64,000 bases of DNA from Nannocystis pusilla (GCF_026626665.1 NZ_JAPNKE010000002.1:1737204-1801203), one strand, 5' to 3'. Positions 49,288 through 58,110 are shown, counted from the first letter of the stretch. Notes: a model not told the origin generated them from the sequence alone. Program-made: numbers and translations.

Positions 49288-49315
49288 AAGGACAGGTCCC
49301 GAAGGACCTGTCCTT
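49288..49315. repeat. ACATGT-family hairpin (compensatory AGG/CCT variant) between convergent genes
   Basis: Arms AAGGACAGGTCC and GGACCTGTCCTT are exact 12-bp complements around CGAA; read on the minus strand the loop is TTCG closed by C-G, an exceptionally stable RNA tetraloop. The usual ACATGT core is ACAGGT/ACCTGT here, a paired change. Lies between the methyltransferase and trxA. Confidence 0.93.
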
Positions 49316-49339
49316 GAAGACTGCTGCGAGCAAGACGGG

Positions 49340-49669
49340 TCAGACGACCGTCTTGATGAACTCGGCGATCTTGCCGCGCGAGCCGCCGCCGACCATGCGG
49401 TTGGCCAGCTTGCCGTCCTTGAACAGCAGCAGGGTGGGGATGTTGGTGACGCCGTACTCGACGGCGGTGTTCTGATTGCGATCGACGTCGAGCTTGACGA
49501 TCTTGATCTGGCCGCCGAGCTCCTCGGCGAGGGCGTCGAGGTGGGGCGCGATCGCGCGACACGGACCGCACCAAGTGGCCCAGAAATCGACCAGAACCGG
49601 GGTCTGCGAGTCGATGACGTCGTTCTTGAAGGTTTGGTCCGAGGTGTTGGTGATCTTGTCGGATGCCAT
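49340..49669 (-). CDS. trxA: Thioredoxin
   Basis: 109 residues, the standard length. Active site [20 protein letters not shown] with CGPC, buried Asp in VLVDFWATW, cis-proline in [20 protein letters not shown]. General cytoplasmic disulphide reductase working with thioredoxin reductase. Its start ATG is 193 bp from the divergent hypothetical gene at 49863. Confidence 0.96.
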   Translation of the reverse strand: MASDKITNTSDQTFKNDVIDSQTPVLVDFWATWCGPCRAIAPHLDALAEELGGQIKIVKLDVDRNQNTAVEYGVTNIPTLLLFKDGKLANRMVGGGSRGKIAEFIKTVV

Positions 49670-49862
49670 GGTGGTTGGGGCGGGTGAAGTGCAGGCCAGA
49701 GGGCCGTGAAGCAGTCAGGCTTGGACGGGCTTGCAGTGGAAGTGGGGGCCGCTCGCGGCGGTGGCGCGCGGCGCTCCCGGCGTCGCGCCGGCCAGAGCAT
49801 GGTGCCGGGCTCGCGGCGGCGCAAGGGTTGTGAGGCCGCGCGCGCGGCTACCCTGGCCGGGT

Positions 49863-50249
49863 ATGCCGCGGATCTTCGTCGCTCAGACCCTCGTCGACAC
49901 CTGGCTCTCGACAGGGGGCGTGTCTCTCGAGCAGGACCTCCTCCGCGTGTCGGGTCCGCCGTCGGTCGATCTCTTCATCAACCCCGCGGTGTGGTTCGAG
50001 CGCATCGACGGCGGCGAGGCCGATCCTCACGACGTCGTCGGCCGGGTGAAGACGTCGCAGGAGCTGGCGCAGATGGGCGCCGACCATTACGAGAGCTCGG
50101 TCGTGATGGGCGACTACGCGTACACCGTGAAGCCAGGCTTCATCGCCACGGTGGTCGACGCGCGCGGCGCCGAGGTCCGCCTCGACGGGCCGACGTGGGG
50201 CCGTCTCATGCAACAGATCGAGACCCTCGGCACGTCGTCCGATAACTAG
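49863..50249 (+). CDS. Conserved hypothetical protein upstream of hemX-hemA
   Basis: 128 residues starting MPRIFVAQTLVDTWLSTGGV, with VSLEQDLLRVSGPPSVDLFI, NPAVWFERIDGGEADPHDVV, and YAYTVKPGFIATVVDARG. No signal peptide or membrane helix. It reads as a compact beta-rich protein of a kind I believe is conserved among myxobacteria, without a known function. It ends 6 bp before the HemX/CcsA-like gene, so the three genes 49863-52391 are probably one operon. Confidence 0.75.
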   Translation: MPRIFVAQTLVDTWLSTGGVSLEQDLLRVSGPPSVDLFINPAVWFERIDGGEADPHDVVGRVKTSQELAQMGADHYESSVVMGDYAYTVKPGFIATVVDARGAEVRLDGPTWGRLMQQIETLGTSSDN

Positions 50250-50255
50250 CGTCGC

Positions 50256-51062
50256 ATGCTGATCCTGTTCATCCTCGCCTCGCTCGCCTACGGCGCCGCG
50301 ATCTTCGCGTACGCGCTCGACCCGCCCGCGAGCGAGGCGCGCGCGGACGCCCAGTCCCGCGAGACGCGCGGGGATCTTGCTGGCCCTCGCGGCGGCGCTG
50401 CACGTGGCGTGCATCGGCGCCCAGTGCGTCGGCGGCGAGCACCCCTTCAGCTCGGTGTTCCTCGCCACGAGCTTCGGAGCGCTCATCGCGGTGGTCGGCG
50501 GCCTGGTGGTCGGGCGCATCCGTCGCGCGGCGACGCTCGGCGCGATCGTGGCGCCGGTCGGCCTGCTCGGGCTGTCGATCGGGGTGATGTTCGAGCCGCG
50601 AGCGTGCACGACCCACTGCCGGCGCCCACGAGCGCGCTGGCGAAGGCGCACATCGGCCTGGCGACGGCGGGCCTCGGCGGGTTCACGATCGCGGCGGGCA
50701 TCGCCGCGCTCTACCTGACGATGGACCGGCGACTGCGGCTGAAACGCTGGAAGCCACAGCCTGGCGGGCTGTCGCTGACCGGACTCGAGCGCCTGCACTA
50801 CCATGCAGTGATGCTGGTGGTGCCGGTGCTGACCCTGACCATCGTCACCGGGGTGCTGTGGACGGTGAAGTCGGGCGGAGTGGCGGCGATCGGCGGGCGC
50901 TGGATCGAGGTGGTGATGGCGGCGGCGGCGTGGCTGTGCAGCGCGGCGATCCTGGTGATGCGCGCGGCGCTCGGGGTGCGCGGCCGCAAGTCGGCGCTGC
51001 TGACCCTCGCCGCGTTCGCGTGCACGCTGCTGGTGCTCGTATGGTACGGGGTGCGGGCATGA
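50256..51062 (+). CDS. HemX/CcsA-like cytochrome c assembly membrane protein (two compensating frameshifts)
   Basis: Starts MLILFILASLAYGAAIFAYA. Between about 50370 and 50605 the correct frame is a neighbouring one (LLALAAALHVACIGAQCVGG, TSFGALIAVVGGLVVGRIRR), and then the first frame resumes (LAKAHIGLATAGLGGFTIAA, LERLHYHAVMLVVPVLTLTI, VTGVLWTVKSGG). The corrected protein has about eight helices with the histidines typical of the CcsA/HemX family. It overlaps hemA by ATGA (51059-51062), the classic hemX-hemA arrangement, and may tune glutamyl-tRNA reductase level or handle heme. Confidence 0.8.
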   Translation: MLILFILASLAYGAAIFAYALDPPASEARADAQSRETRGDLAGPRGGAARGVHRRPVRRRRAPLQLGVPRHELRSAHRGGRRPGGRAHPSRGDARRDRGAGRPARAVDRGDVRAASVHDPLPAPTSALAKAHIGLATAGLGGFTIAAGIAALYLTMDRRLRLKRWKPQPGGLSLTGLERLHYHAVMLVVPVLTLTIVTGVLWTVKSGGVAAIGGRWIEVVMAAAAWLCSAAILVMRAALGVRGRKSALLTLAAFACTLLVLVWYGVRA

Positions 51063-52391
51063 CGGAGCTCGTCGCGGTCGGCCTCAACCACAAGACGGCG
51101 CCGGTCGAGCTCCGTGAGCGCCTGGCCTTCGGGGCAGGTGACCTCGCGGCCGCGCTGTCGGCCCTGCGCGAGCGCGCGGGCCTCGGCGAGGTGATGATCG
51201 TGTCGACCTGCAACCGCGTCGAGGTCTACGGGGTGGCGCCGCACTGGGCCCGCGCCGGCGAGCGCGTGCTGCAGGCGCTGGCCGACACGCGCGCGGTGCC
51301 GCTGACCGAGCTGGTGGCGCACACGTTCGTGCGCGGCGAGCGGGCCGCGGCGAGCCACATCTGTCGCGTCGCGGCGAGCCTCGAGAGCATGGTCGTCGGC
51401 GAGCCGCAGATCCTCGGCCAGGTCAAGGACGCGTTCGAACTGGCGCAGCGCGAGGGTACCGTCGGCGGGGTGCTCGACCGCTGCCTCGGCACGGCCTTCC
51501 GCGCGGCCAAGCGGGTCCGCAGCGAGACCGAGGTGGCACGCGGCGCGGCCAGCGTGCCGTCGGTCGCGGTCGACCTGGCGCGATCGATCTTCGGCGAGCT
51601 CACCGGCAGCGGCGCGCTGCTCGTCGGCGCCGGCGAGATGGCGTCGCAGGCAGGGGTCCATCTCAAGGCGGCGGGCGTGGCCGAGATCGCGGTGGTCAAC
51701 CGCAGCGAGGCCCGCGGGCGAGCGCTGGCGGACGAGCTGGCGGCCCGCTTCGCGCCGTGGGACAGCCTCGACGCCGAGCTCCGCCGCGCCGACATCGTCG
51801 TGACCAGCACCGGGGCGCAGCGGCCGGTGATCGACCGCGCGCTGCTGCGGCCGGTGATGAAGGTCCGCCGCGGCAAGCCGATCTTCTTCGTCGACATCGC
51901 GGTGCCCCGCGACGTCGAGCCGGAGGTGGCGCGCCTCGAGCAGGTGTTCCTCTACAACATCGACGACCTGCAGGGGATCGTCCACGACAACATGCGCGCG
52001 CGGGCGGCCGAGGCGGAGCGCGCCGGGTCGCTGGTGGAGGAAGAGGTCGGCGAGTTCGTGGCGTGGCAGCGGGCCCGCTCGATCGGTCCCATCGTGCAGG
52101 CGCTGCAGCAGCACGCGCGCGATCGCGGAGGCGGAGCTGGGGCGCGTCCGCGGCAAGCTGCAGGGCCTGGCGCCCGACCAGCAGAAAGCCGTGGAGGCGC
52201 TGGCCAACGGGATCGTGCAGAAGCTGCTGCACAAGCCGATGACGGCGCTGCGCCAGGCCGCCGTGGGCGAGGGCGCCGAGGCCGACCTGGCCGGGGCGGT
52301 GCAGCAGCTGTTCGGTCTCGAGGTGCCGTCAGCGACGGCGACCGCCGAGGCGGCGGCGGGGCTTGTGAAGCCCGAGCTCGTGCGCGAGTGA
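51059..52391 (+). CDS. hemA: Glutamyl-tRNA reductase (frameshifted near the C-terminus)
   Basis: First enzyme of C5-pathway tetrapyrrole synthesis, reducing glutamyl-tRNA to glutamate-1-semialdehyde. Motifs: VGLNHKTAPVELRERLAF, IVSTCNRVEVYGV with the catalytic Cys, RVAASLESMVVGEPQILGQV, LLVGAGEMASQAGVHLKAAG (NADPH domain), NRSEARGRALADELA, FFVDIAVPRDVEPEV, LYNIDDLQGIV. A shift in the GCGCGCGCG run near 52120 separates the dimerisation domain, which continues IAEAELGRVRGKLQGLAPDQ and ANGIVQKLLHKPMTALRQAA. ATG 51059 overlaps the preceding stop. Confidence 0.94.
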
Positions 52392-52700
52392 CGGGTCGCT
52401 GCGGACCCTCAGGCGGGGCCGAGCCGCGAGCGGAGGCGAAACGCCGGCGCGGGATGGGGCTGCGTTCGCAAGCGCATGGTGCGGCGGGCGCTCTCGCAGG
52501 GCGGGCTCCGTCACTGGTGAGCACGCGAGGGCCGCAAGGGACATGTCGTCGAGAGCATGTCCGATAGGGCGAGGCCCGGCGCGCGCTCGCGCGAGGCGAG
52601 CTCCGTCACTGGTGAGCACGCGAGGGCCGCAAGGGACATGTCGTCGAGAGCATGTCCGATCGGGCATGTTGTGAGGGACATGCCCGTGGGAGCATGTCTC
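52392..52700. other. Spacer between convergent hemA and hemC
   Basis: About 310 bp with no gene. It holds the 61-bp direct repeat and the hairpin cluster listed separately; the first ~110 bp show nothing recognisable. Confidence 0.6.
52505..52660. repeat. 61-bp exact direct repeat, two copies 95 bp apart, each carrying an ACATGT hairpin
   Basis: 52505-52565 and 52600-52660 are identical over 61 bp. Each copy comprises ~35 bp of flank followed by a hairpin with arms GGACATG and CATGTCC (52539-52562; 52634-52657). This is the only case where flanking sequence was copied along with the element. Confidence 0.92.
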
Positions 52701-52702
52701 TC
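52661..52702. repeat. ACATGT-family hairpin abutting the hemC stop codon
   Basis: Arms GAGGGACATGC (52673-52683) and GCATGTCTCTC (52692-52702) pair at 10 of 11 positions; an extra GGCATGTT half-site precedes. The right arm includes two bases of the hemC TGA stop (minus strand). Confidence 0.85.
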
Positions 52703-53697
52703 AGGTCTTGTGCGCGAGGGCGGCGAGCACGGCGTCGGCGCCGAGGCGGAGCAGGAGCTCGGCGACGGCTTTGCCGAGCTCGGGGGCCGTTTCCGGGGGG
52801 CCGACGCGGGCGGCGGTGAAGCAGGGGCGGCCGCCGGGATCGGTGATGACGCCGCGGACGTGCAGGAGGTCGTCGCGCAGCTCGGCGTGGCAGCCCATGG
52901 GGACCTGGCAGCCGCCGTCGAGGCGGGCGAGGAAGGCGCGCTCGGCCGCGGCGACGGTGGCGGCGTGGGCGTCGCCCAAGGGGGCGACGAGGGCGCGCAC
53001 GCGGTCGTCGTCGGCGCGGCTCTCGAGCGCGAGGATCCCGACACGCGGCGGGGCAGAACTGCTCGGGATCGAGGCGCGCGTCGATCCGGTCGGCGAGGCC
53101 GAGGCGGACGAGGCCGGCGGTGGCCAGCAGGATGGCGTCGTAGTCGCCGGCGTCGAGCTTGCGCAGGCGGGTGGGCACGTTGCCGCGCAGCGGGCGGATC
53201 TGCAGGGCGGGGTTCAGGCGCAGGGCGAGCGCGCCGCGGCGCAGGCTGGTGGTGCCGAGGGTGGCGCCGGCCGGCAAGGAATGAATGGACAGGTCACTCG
53301 GGACATGTCCTTCGGGACAGAGCTTGGCCCGCAGCGCGGGGCCGAGGACGAGGGCGTCGCGGGCGTCCTCCCGCGGCGGGGTGCAGACGATGGCGAGGCC
53401 GGGGTGCAGATGCCCGGGCAGGTCCTTCATGCTGTGGACGGCGAGGTCGACGGCGCCGGCGGCGAGCTGCTCCTCGATGGCGTTGACGAACAGGCCCTTG
53501 CCGCCGATCTGGTTGAGCGGCCGGTCCTGGATCCGGTCGCCCTCGGTGGTGATGTGGACGAGCTCGACGACGAGGTCGTCGCCCCAGGCGGCGCGCAGCC
53601 GGTCGCGGATGTGATGCGCTTGCCACAGCGCCAGCTCGGAGGCGCGGGTTCCGATCCGCAGCGGACGGTCGAGGTCGGGCTTGGTCGAGGCGGTCAT
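52701..53697 (-). CDS. hemC: Porphobilinogen deaminase (frameshifted; carries an element-encoded insertion)
   Basis: Polymerises four porphobilinogens to hydroxymethylbilane. [90 protein letters not shown] and [40 protein letters not shown] are canonical. A shift near 53048 leads to [40 protein letters not shown] with the dipyrromethane-cofactor cysteine. Between DALV and [14 protein letters not shown] there are ~14 residues more than in E. coli HemC, and exactly that stretch ([16 protein letters not shown]) is encoded by an ACATGT element at 53287-53319. Faces hemA. Confidence 0.94.
53287..53319. repeat. ACATGT-family element inserted in frame within hemC
   Basis: Arms GGACAGGTC (53287-53295) and GACATGTCC (53302-53310) pair at 8 of 9 positions, and a second overlapping hairpin TGTCC-TTCG-GGACA (53306-53319) has a stable TTCG loop. 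It lies exactly at the extra residues of HemC. Confidence 0.8.
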
Positions 53698-53869
53698 GCC
53701 GGCCGCGAATGATAGCGCCTGCGCTCGTTGACGCGCCACTGCGGCGGACGCGGTCGGCGCCGTGGCCGACCTCGACGCTTCTCGCGGGCGCCTGCATGCT
53801 GTTGCCCGTGCGATCCGCCGATCGGGCGCGAGCGAGCCGCTCGCGGGACAGGTTTCAGGGAGGGCGACT

Positions 53870-54214
53870 TTGATCCGCGTGATGTACTGGTGGCAGGTGA
53901 AGCCAGGCCGAGAGGAAGCGTTCGCAGCGGCCTGGGGCGAGATTACGCGGTGGATGCGGGCGCACGCGCCCGGCGCTTGCGGCAGCCTGCTGGTCCGTAG
54001 CGCCGACGACCCGCACGAGTTCGTCGGAGTCGCGCGCTGGACCAGCCGGGCGGCGTGGGAGGCGTACCAGGCGAGCGACCCGCACGCTGCGGAGCTGCTG
54101 GCGCACACGCAGGTGATGCGGGCGACGTCCGAACGGTCGCGCCCGCCCGCGTTTTTTGAGGAGGTGTCCGACCTGACGCTGCGCGGCGAAGGGGAGCAGG
54201 CGGACGGGGACTGA
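53870..54214 (+). CDS. ABM-like (dimeric alpha-beta barrel) protein
   Basis: About 114 residues: [60 protein letters not shown]. This is the pattern of antibiotic-biosynthesis-monooxygenase/NIPSNAP-like small proteins. TTG at 53870 is chosen because GGGAGG lies six bases upstream; ATG 53882 is an alternative. Divergent from hemC by 172 bp. A second ABM gene is at 7872. Substrate unknown. Confidence 0.7.
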   Translation: MIRVMYWWQVKPGREEAFAAAWGEITRWMRAHAPGACGSLLVRSADDPHEFVGVARWTSRAAWEAYQASDPHAAELLAHTQVMRATSERSRPPAFFEEVSDLTLRGEGEQADGD

Positions 54215-54569
54215 GGCGGTCTCAGAGCTCGTCCGCGGACGCTCGGGGCGCCTGTTGCCGTGGGCCGGCGAGCGCGGAGCGGACGCGGTGGCGGCGGACG
54301 AGATTGACCTCGTCATGGTGCCGTCGGCCGGCGACCCGAGTGAGGGCGCGGCAGCGGAGGCCGTGGGAGAGCAAGTCGTCGTCGGAGGCTCGGGCGGCCT
54401 GTGGCCGCTGGTGCGCACTTCGTGAGCGAGGACGCCGGCGCCCAGGCTGCGGCGACGGGCTTCGTCCCCCTATACGCGCGCCGCTGCTGCGTATGCTCGG
54501 AAAGACATGTCGTGATGGGCTTGTCGATAAGGACATGTGCCATTGCACATGTCTTGATGGGCATGTCCT
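54215..54569. other. Gap between convergent genes with a hairpin cluster
   Basis: About 355 bp. 54215-54490 shows no convincing frame. 54500-54588 holds a cluster of ACATGT hairpins (separate entry). Confidence 0.55.
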
Positions 54570-54588
54570 TCAGCGCTTGTCTTTTGCC
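54500..54588. repeat. ACATGT-family cluster overlapping the 3' end of the S26-like gene
   Basis: Central hairpin AGGACATGTG (54530-54539) / CACATGTCTT (54546-54555), loop CCATTG, one G-U pair. Flanked by further half-sites: AAAGACATGTCGTGATGGGC before it, and CTTGATGGGCATGTCC and GCTTGTCTTT after it, so the outer copies can pair across the centre. It overlaps the last codons of the convergent signal-peptidase-like gene. Confidence 0.85.
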
Positions 54589-55430
54589 GGATCTTCGGGG
54601 GCGCCGCCGAGGCGGAGGACGATCTCGCCGCGGATCTGGTCGGACTCGACCCAGCCGATCGCCCGCGAGTCGCAGCAGGCGCCCTCGTCGCGGTTGTCGG
54701 CGACGAGCAGGTAGCCGTCGGCCGGCATCTCGTACGGGCCGCCGTCGGCCGGGACGCCCATGCCGTGCCAGGCGTCGGGGCCGGCGGTGCTGGCGAGGAC
54801 CTGATAGCGGCGATCGCCGATGATCTCGAAGGAGGTGGGGCGCCCGCCGGGCTCGCCGGGGCCGTCGCCGGGCTTGTGCGCGAGCGGCTCGCCGTTGATG
54901 GCCAGGCCGAGAGCGCCGCGCGCGTCGCCGAAGGTGACGCTGTCGCCGGGGACGGCGAGGATCCGCGCGACCCGCAAGCTGCGCGGCGGGGGCTTCCCGG
55001 CGACGCCGCTGCGCCGCTGCACTTTCTCCCACTCGTCGTCGAGGCCGAGCTCCTTGGGATCGACGACGGCGGTGTTGCGCAGGCGATCGCGGGTGCCGGG
55101 CACGCGCGGGCGCGCCTCGGGCACCGGCTTTTCGCCGGGCTGCTCCTGCACGGGCGCGGGCTCGGGCGGCGGGGGCGGCGGCGTGGGGTCGTAGACGACG
55201 AGGTCGCCGCGATCGAGGCCCCAGGTGCCGCGCACGAACAGGACGTGGTCGCCGCTGTGGAGGTTGGGCGCCATGCCGTCGCCGTGGATCTCGACGACCG
55301 TGGCGAAGCTGCAGCGCAGGACCAGCAGGGCGGCGCCGCCGACGAGGACGCACCAGGCGAGCCGCGTCGGCCAGGTGCGATCCGGCGGCGCGGGGTAGTC
55401 GTCAGGCTCTGGTTCGCGGCGAAAGAACAT
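54570..55430 (-). CDS. Signal-peptidase-I-like (S26) protein lacking catalytic Ser and Lys
   Basis: 286 residues. One N-terminal membrane helix (LAWCVLVGGAALLVLRCSFA), then S26 boxes: VVEIHGDGMAPNLHSGDHVL, where family members have SGSM; RGTWGLDRGDLVVYDP; ARILAVPGDSVTF, where active enzymes have K-R-x-x-G-L-P-G-D; and VADNRDEGACCDSRAIGWVE. Position 52 is Gly instead of the nucleophile Ser and position 155 is Ala instead of the catalytic Lys. A Pro-rich insertion (PTPPPPPPEPAPV) splits boxes. It overlaps thiE by 29 bp and ends the thi operon. Most likely a non-enzymatic relative of LepB. Confidence 0.8.
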   Translation of the reverse strand: MFFRREPEPDDYPAPPDRTWPTRLAWCVLVGGAALLVLRCSFATVVEIHGDGMAPNLHSGDHVLFVRGTWGLDRGDLVVYDPTPPPPPPEPAPVQEQPGEKPVPEARPRVPGTRDRLRNTAVVDPKELGLDDEWEKVQRRSGVAGKPPPRSLRVARILAVPGDSVTFGDARGALGLAINGEPLAHKPGDGPGEPGGRPTSFEIIGDRRYQVLASTAGPDAWHGMGVPADGGPYEMPADGYLLVADNRDEGACCDSRAIGWVESDQIRGEIVLRLGGAPEDPAKDKR

Positions 55431-56082
55431 GCGCGACGCGGAGCAGTTCGCTCAGCGCGGCGACATCTTGCTCGACCCGCGCGGGCGGACCAAAGAAGAC
55501 GCCGATCCCGGCGAGGGCCCGGGCCCCGGCAGCCAGGCAGTCGGCGGCGGTGGCTGGGCCGACGCCGCCGAGCGCGACCACGCAGGCTGCGGGATCTGCG
55601 GCCCAGGCGCGCAGGCCGGCGAGGCCGATCGGGCGCTTGCTGCCGAGCGGGGCGCCGGGCTGGGCGGTGGTGGGGGCGAAGACCGGGGCGACGAGGGTGT
55701 AGTCGACGAGGTGGTGGCCGGGCTGCGGCACGCCGTGGACGGCCCGTCCGAGCAGGCCGGGCAGGCGCGGGCGCAGGTCTGCGAGGCGGGCGAGCGAGGG
55801 GTCGCCGCGCAGGTGGAGGCCGTCGACATCGAGCGCGGTCGCGCGCAGGGCGTGCTCGGGATCGACGGCGAGGAGCAGCGGGACGGCGCGCTCGCGGCAG
55901 CGGCGGATCAGCGGAGCCAGGCGACCGGCGGGGTCGAGGAGGGCCTCGGGCGCGGCGCCGGGCTCCCGCAACAGGACGGCGAGGGCGAGCTCACCCGCGC
56001 CGGCGCGCCAGCACGCGACCAGCTCGGGATCGACGGGGCCGGTCGGCGGGGTGATGGCGAGCAGGTGGAAGGGCGATGCCAC
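55402..56082 (-). CDS. thiE: Thiamine-phosphate synthase-like protein
   Basis: 226 residues with a TIM-barrel ThiE layout: FHLLAITPPTGPVDPELVAC, VPLLLAVDPEHALRATALDV, DGLHLRGDPSLARLADLRPR, HLVDYTLVAPVFAPTTAQPG, CVVALGGVGPATAADCLAAG. It couples the thiazole and pyrimidine moieties. Some phosphate- and pyrophosphate-binding positions look divergent (the usual GQxD is GDPS), so it might be a TenI-like isomerase instead. Third gene of the thiS-thiG-thiE operon. Confidence 0.78.
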   Translation of the reverse strand: MASPFHLLAITPPTGPVDPELVACWRAGAGELALAVLLREPGAAPEALLDPAGRLAPLIRRCRERAVPLLLAVDPEHALRATALDVDGLHLRGDPSLARLADLRPRLPGLLGRAVHGVPQPGHHLVDYTLVAPVFAPTTAQPGAPLGSKRPIGLAGLRAWAADPAACVVALGGVGPATAADCLAAGARALAGIGVFFGPPARVEQDVAALSELLRVAHVLSPRTRA

Positions 56083-56127
56083 GAGAGCGCGAGCGGGTGC
56101 GCGAGCGACGACGCGGCAGAGCGCCCG

Positions 56128-56904
56128 TCACTCGATCATGCCGGTGGTCGGGCTCGAGGCGCTGCCGACCACGCGGGCGGGCATGCGGCCGGCGCGGAAG
56201 GCCTTGCGACCGGCGACGATGCCGTCGCGCATGGCCTCGGCCATGAGCACGGGAACCTGGGCGTGAGCGACGGCGGTGTTCATGAGCACGGCGGTGCAGC
56301 CGAGCTCCATGGCGATCGCGGCGTCGCTGGCGGTGCCGACGCCGGCGTCGACGATGACGGGGATCTTGGCCTGCTCGATGATGAGGCGGATGTTGTGCGG
56401 GTTGCGGATCCCGAGGCCGCTGCCGATCGGCGCCGCGAGCGGCATGACCGCGGCGCAGCCCATCGCCTCGAGCTTGCGGCAGACGATCGGGTCGTCGGTG
56501 CAGTACGGAAGGACCACGAAGCCCTCGTCGAGGAGGATCTTGGCGGCCTTGAGGGTCTCCTCGTTGTCGGGCAGGAGCGTGCGTGGGTCGCCGATGACCT
56601 CGAGCTTGACGAGCTCGGCGATGCCGAGCTCGCGCGCGAGGCGGAGGGTGCGGACGGCCTCGTCGGCGGTGTAACAGCCGGCGGTGTTCGGCAGCAGCGT
56701 GTAGCGGCCGCGGTCGATCCACGACAGCAGGTTGTCCTTGACCTTGAGGTCGACGCGCCGCAGCGCGACGGTCACGATCTCGGCGCCGCTGGCGGCCAGG
56801 CAGGCGCGCGTCTCGTCGGCGTCCTTGTACTTGCCGGTGCCGATGATGAGGCGCGAGGTCAGAGTTCGACCGGCGAGGGTCCAGGTGTCGTGTGTGTCGC
56901 TCAC
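56128..56904 (-). CDS. thiG: Thiazole synthase
   Basis: 258 residues, near-consensus throughout: [80 protein letters not shown] with the Schiff-base Lys, [60 protein letters not shown]. Forms the thiazole phosphate of thiamine from DXP, ThiS-thiocarboxylate and dehydroglycine. The GTG start is one base after the thiS stop, and GGAGG within the thiS C-terminal Gly-Gly codons serves as its ribosome site. Confidence 0.96.
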   Translation of the reverse strand: MSDTHDTWTLAGRTLTSRLIIGTGKYKDADETRACLAASGAEIVTVALRRVDLKVKDNLLSWIDRGRYTLLPNTAGCYTADEAVRTLRLARELGIAELVKLEVIGDPRTLLPDNEETLKAAKILLDEGFVVLPYCTDDPIVCRKLEAMGCAAVMPLAAPIGSGLGIRNPHNIRLIIEQAKIPVIVDAGVGTASDAAIAMELGCTAVLMNTAVAHAQVPVLMAEAMRDGIVAGRKAFRAGRMPARVVGSASSPTTGMIE

Positions 56905-56905
56905 T

Positions 56906-57109
56906 TCAGCCTCCGCCGACGAAGGTGACCACCTCGAGCCTGTCACCGTCGACCAGCTCGGTTTGGTCGTAGGTGGCCCGCGGCACGATCTCTCGGTTGC
57001 GCTCCACCGCTACCTGTCGCGGGTCCAGGCCCAGCGAGGCGACCAGCGCCCCGACCGTGGTCCCGGGCGTGAACGGGTGCGGCTCACCGTTGAGCACGAG
57101 CGTCGGCAC
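56906..57109 (-). CDS. thiS: Sulfur carrier protein ThiS
   Basis: 67 residues from GTG 57109: [55 protein letters not shown]. Ubiquitin-like fold with the C-terminal Gly-Gly that is adenylated and thiocarboxylated to donate sulfur to ThiG. First gene of the operon. The upstream 120 bp contain no TPP-riboswitch consensus that I can recognise. Confidence 0.92.
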   Translation of the reverse strand: MPTLVLNGEPHPFTPGTTVGALVASLGLDPRQVAVERNREIVPRATYDQTELVDGDRLEVVTFVGGG

Positions 57110-57335
57110 GGGCGGAAAGGTACAACGAACTGGTGGTGGGACGAGCTGGCGCCATGTGCGCCGGCACGACATGGATCACAGCGTTGCCCAATTCACTCAC
57201 CTGTGGCGATCGTGCAACAGGTCTCCAGGGGCGCGATGATCGCCGTATTTTTGGAAGACGATTGGAAAATCAAAGAGTTAGGCGTTCGACGCGCCGTGCC
57301 GGCGTTTGGCCCGCTTTGTGCTGACCTTCACAAGC

Positions 57336-58064
57336 ATGCACGTTGAGTCGGAATCCCGCCGCCCTAGCATCCCCCTGGAGCGCATGGAAGCCCAGGATAT
57401 CTTGTCCTGCGTCGAGCCCTTCACCGCTGCCCGCCCCGCCGAACTGGAAGTGTTGGGCCGCACTGCGGTGCGCGTCCGGAAGACGCCCGCCAGCATCCTC
57501 TGCCACGACGGGCAGCCCGCTGACGGCCTCTATATCGTGCTCCGCGGGCGCATCAACCTGGTCCGGGCCGTCGACGGCAACCGTGACCTCATCCTGTCGA
57601 GCCTCGGGCCCGGCGAAGTGTTCGGCGAGAACTGCGCGATGCCCGGGATGGTGATGTCGACGACCGCCGTCGCCGCGGTCCAGAGCGAGATGCTCCGGAT
57701 CCCCGGCGAGGCGCTCAGCGAGCACCTCCGGCGCGAGCCCGAGACCGTGGTCCGCTTGATGCGGCTGCAGTACGAGAAGCTCCGCGAGGTCGAGGCCGTG
57801 GCCAGCGGCCTGGCGCTGTGTGACGTGGAGCAGCGGCTGCGCCGCACGCTCGCCCGCCTCGCCCGCCGCCAGGGCCGTCGCAACCCGGCCAGCGCCGGCT
57901 GGATCCTCGCGCCCGTGCCGACGCAGTCGGAGCTCGCGCGCATGGTCGGCTCCTGTCGTGAGACCGTGTCCCGCACGCTCAGCGCGATGGCCCGCAACGG
58001 CCTGGTCAGCGGCAGCGGCCGGCGCATGATCCTCAACGACAGCCTCGTCAACGAGACGACCTGA
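57336..58064 (+). CDS. Crp/Fnr-family transcriptional regulator
   Basis: 242 residues from ATG 57336 (57306 TTG and 57384 ATG are in frame). Cyclic-nucleotide-binding-like N-domain (ILCHDGQPADGLYIVLRGRI, LSSLGPGEVFGENCAMPG), dimerisation helix (MRLQYEKLREVEAVASGLAL) and a C-terminal HTH (PTQSELARMVGSCRETVSRT, LSAMARNGLVSG) with the E-x-x-S-R recognition helix. The few N-terminal cysteines do not form an Fnr iron-sulfur pattern. Divergent from thiS by 226 bp; 46 bp upstream of alr. The effector is unknown. Confidence 0.9.
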   Translation: MHVESESRRPSIPLERMEAQDILSCVEPFTAARPAELEVLGRTAVRVRKTPASILCHDGQPADGLYIVLRGRINLVRAVDGNRDLILSSLGPGEVFGENCAMPGMVMSTTAVAAVQSEMLRIPGEALSEHLRREPETVVRLMRLQYEKLREVEAVASGLALCDVEQRLRRTLARLARRQGRRNPASAGWILAPVPTQSELARMVGSCRETVSRTLSAMARNGLVSGSGRRMILNDSLVNETT

Positions 58065-58086
58065 AGCCGCGGAATGTCGGCGGGGC

Positions 58087-58110
58087 CGGACGCGTTGGGG
58101 GACGCGTCCG
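58087..58110. promoter_or_regulatory. Perfect 9-bp inverted repeat at the alr start
   Basis: CGGACGCGT (58087-58095) and ACGCGTCCG (58102-58110) flank TGGGGG. It lies after the Crp/Fnr stop and directly against ATG 58111. Could be an operator, a translational hairpin hiding the start or a terminator of the upstream gene; if alr starts at GTG 58150 it sits in the leader. Confidence 0.5.

Noticed and set aside
56906..57305. TPP riboswitch expected before thiS
   Set aside because: No thi-box consensus could be found on the minus strand upstream of thiS.
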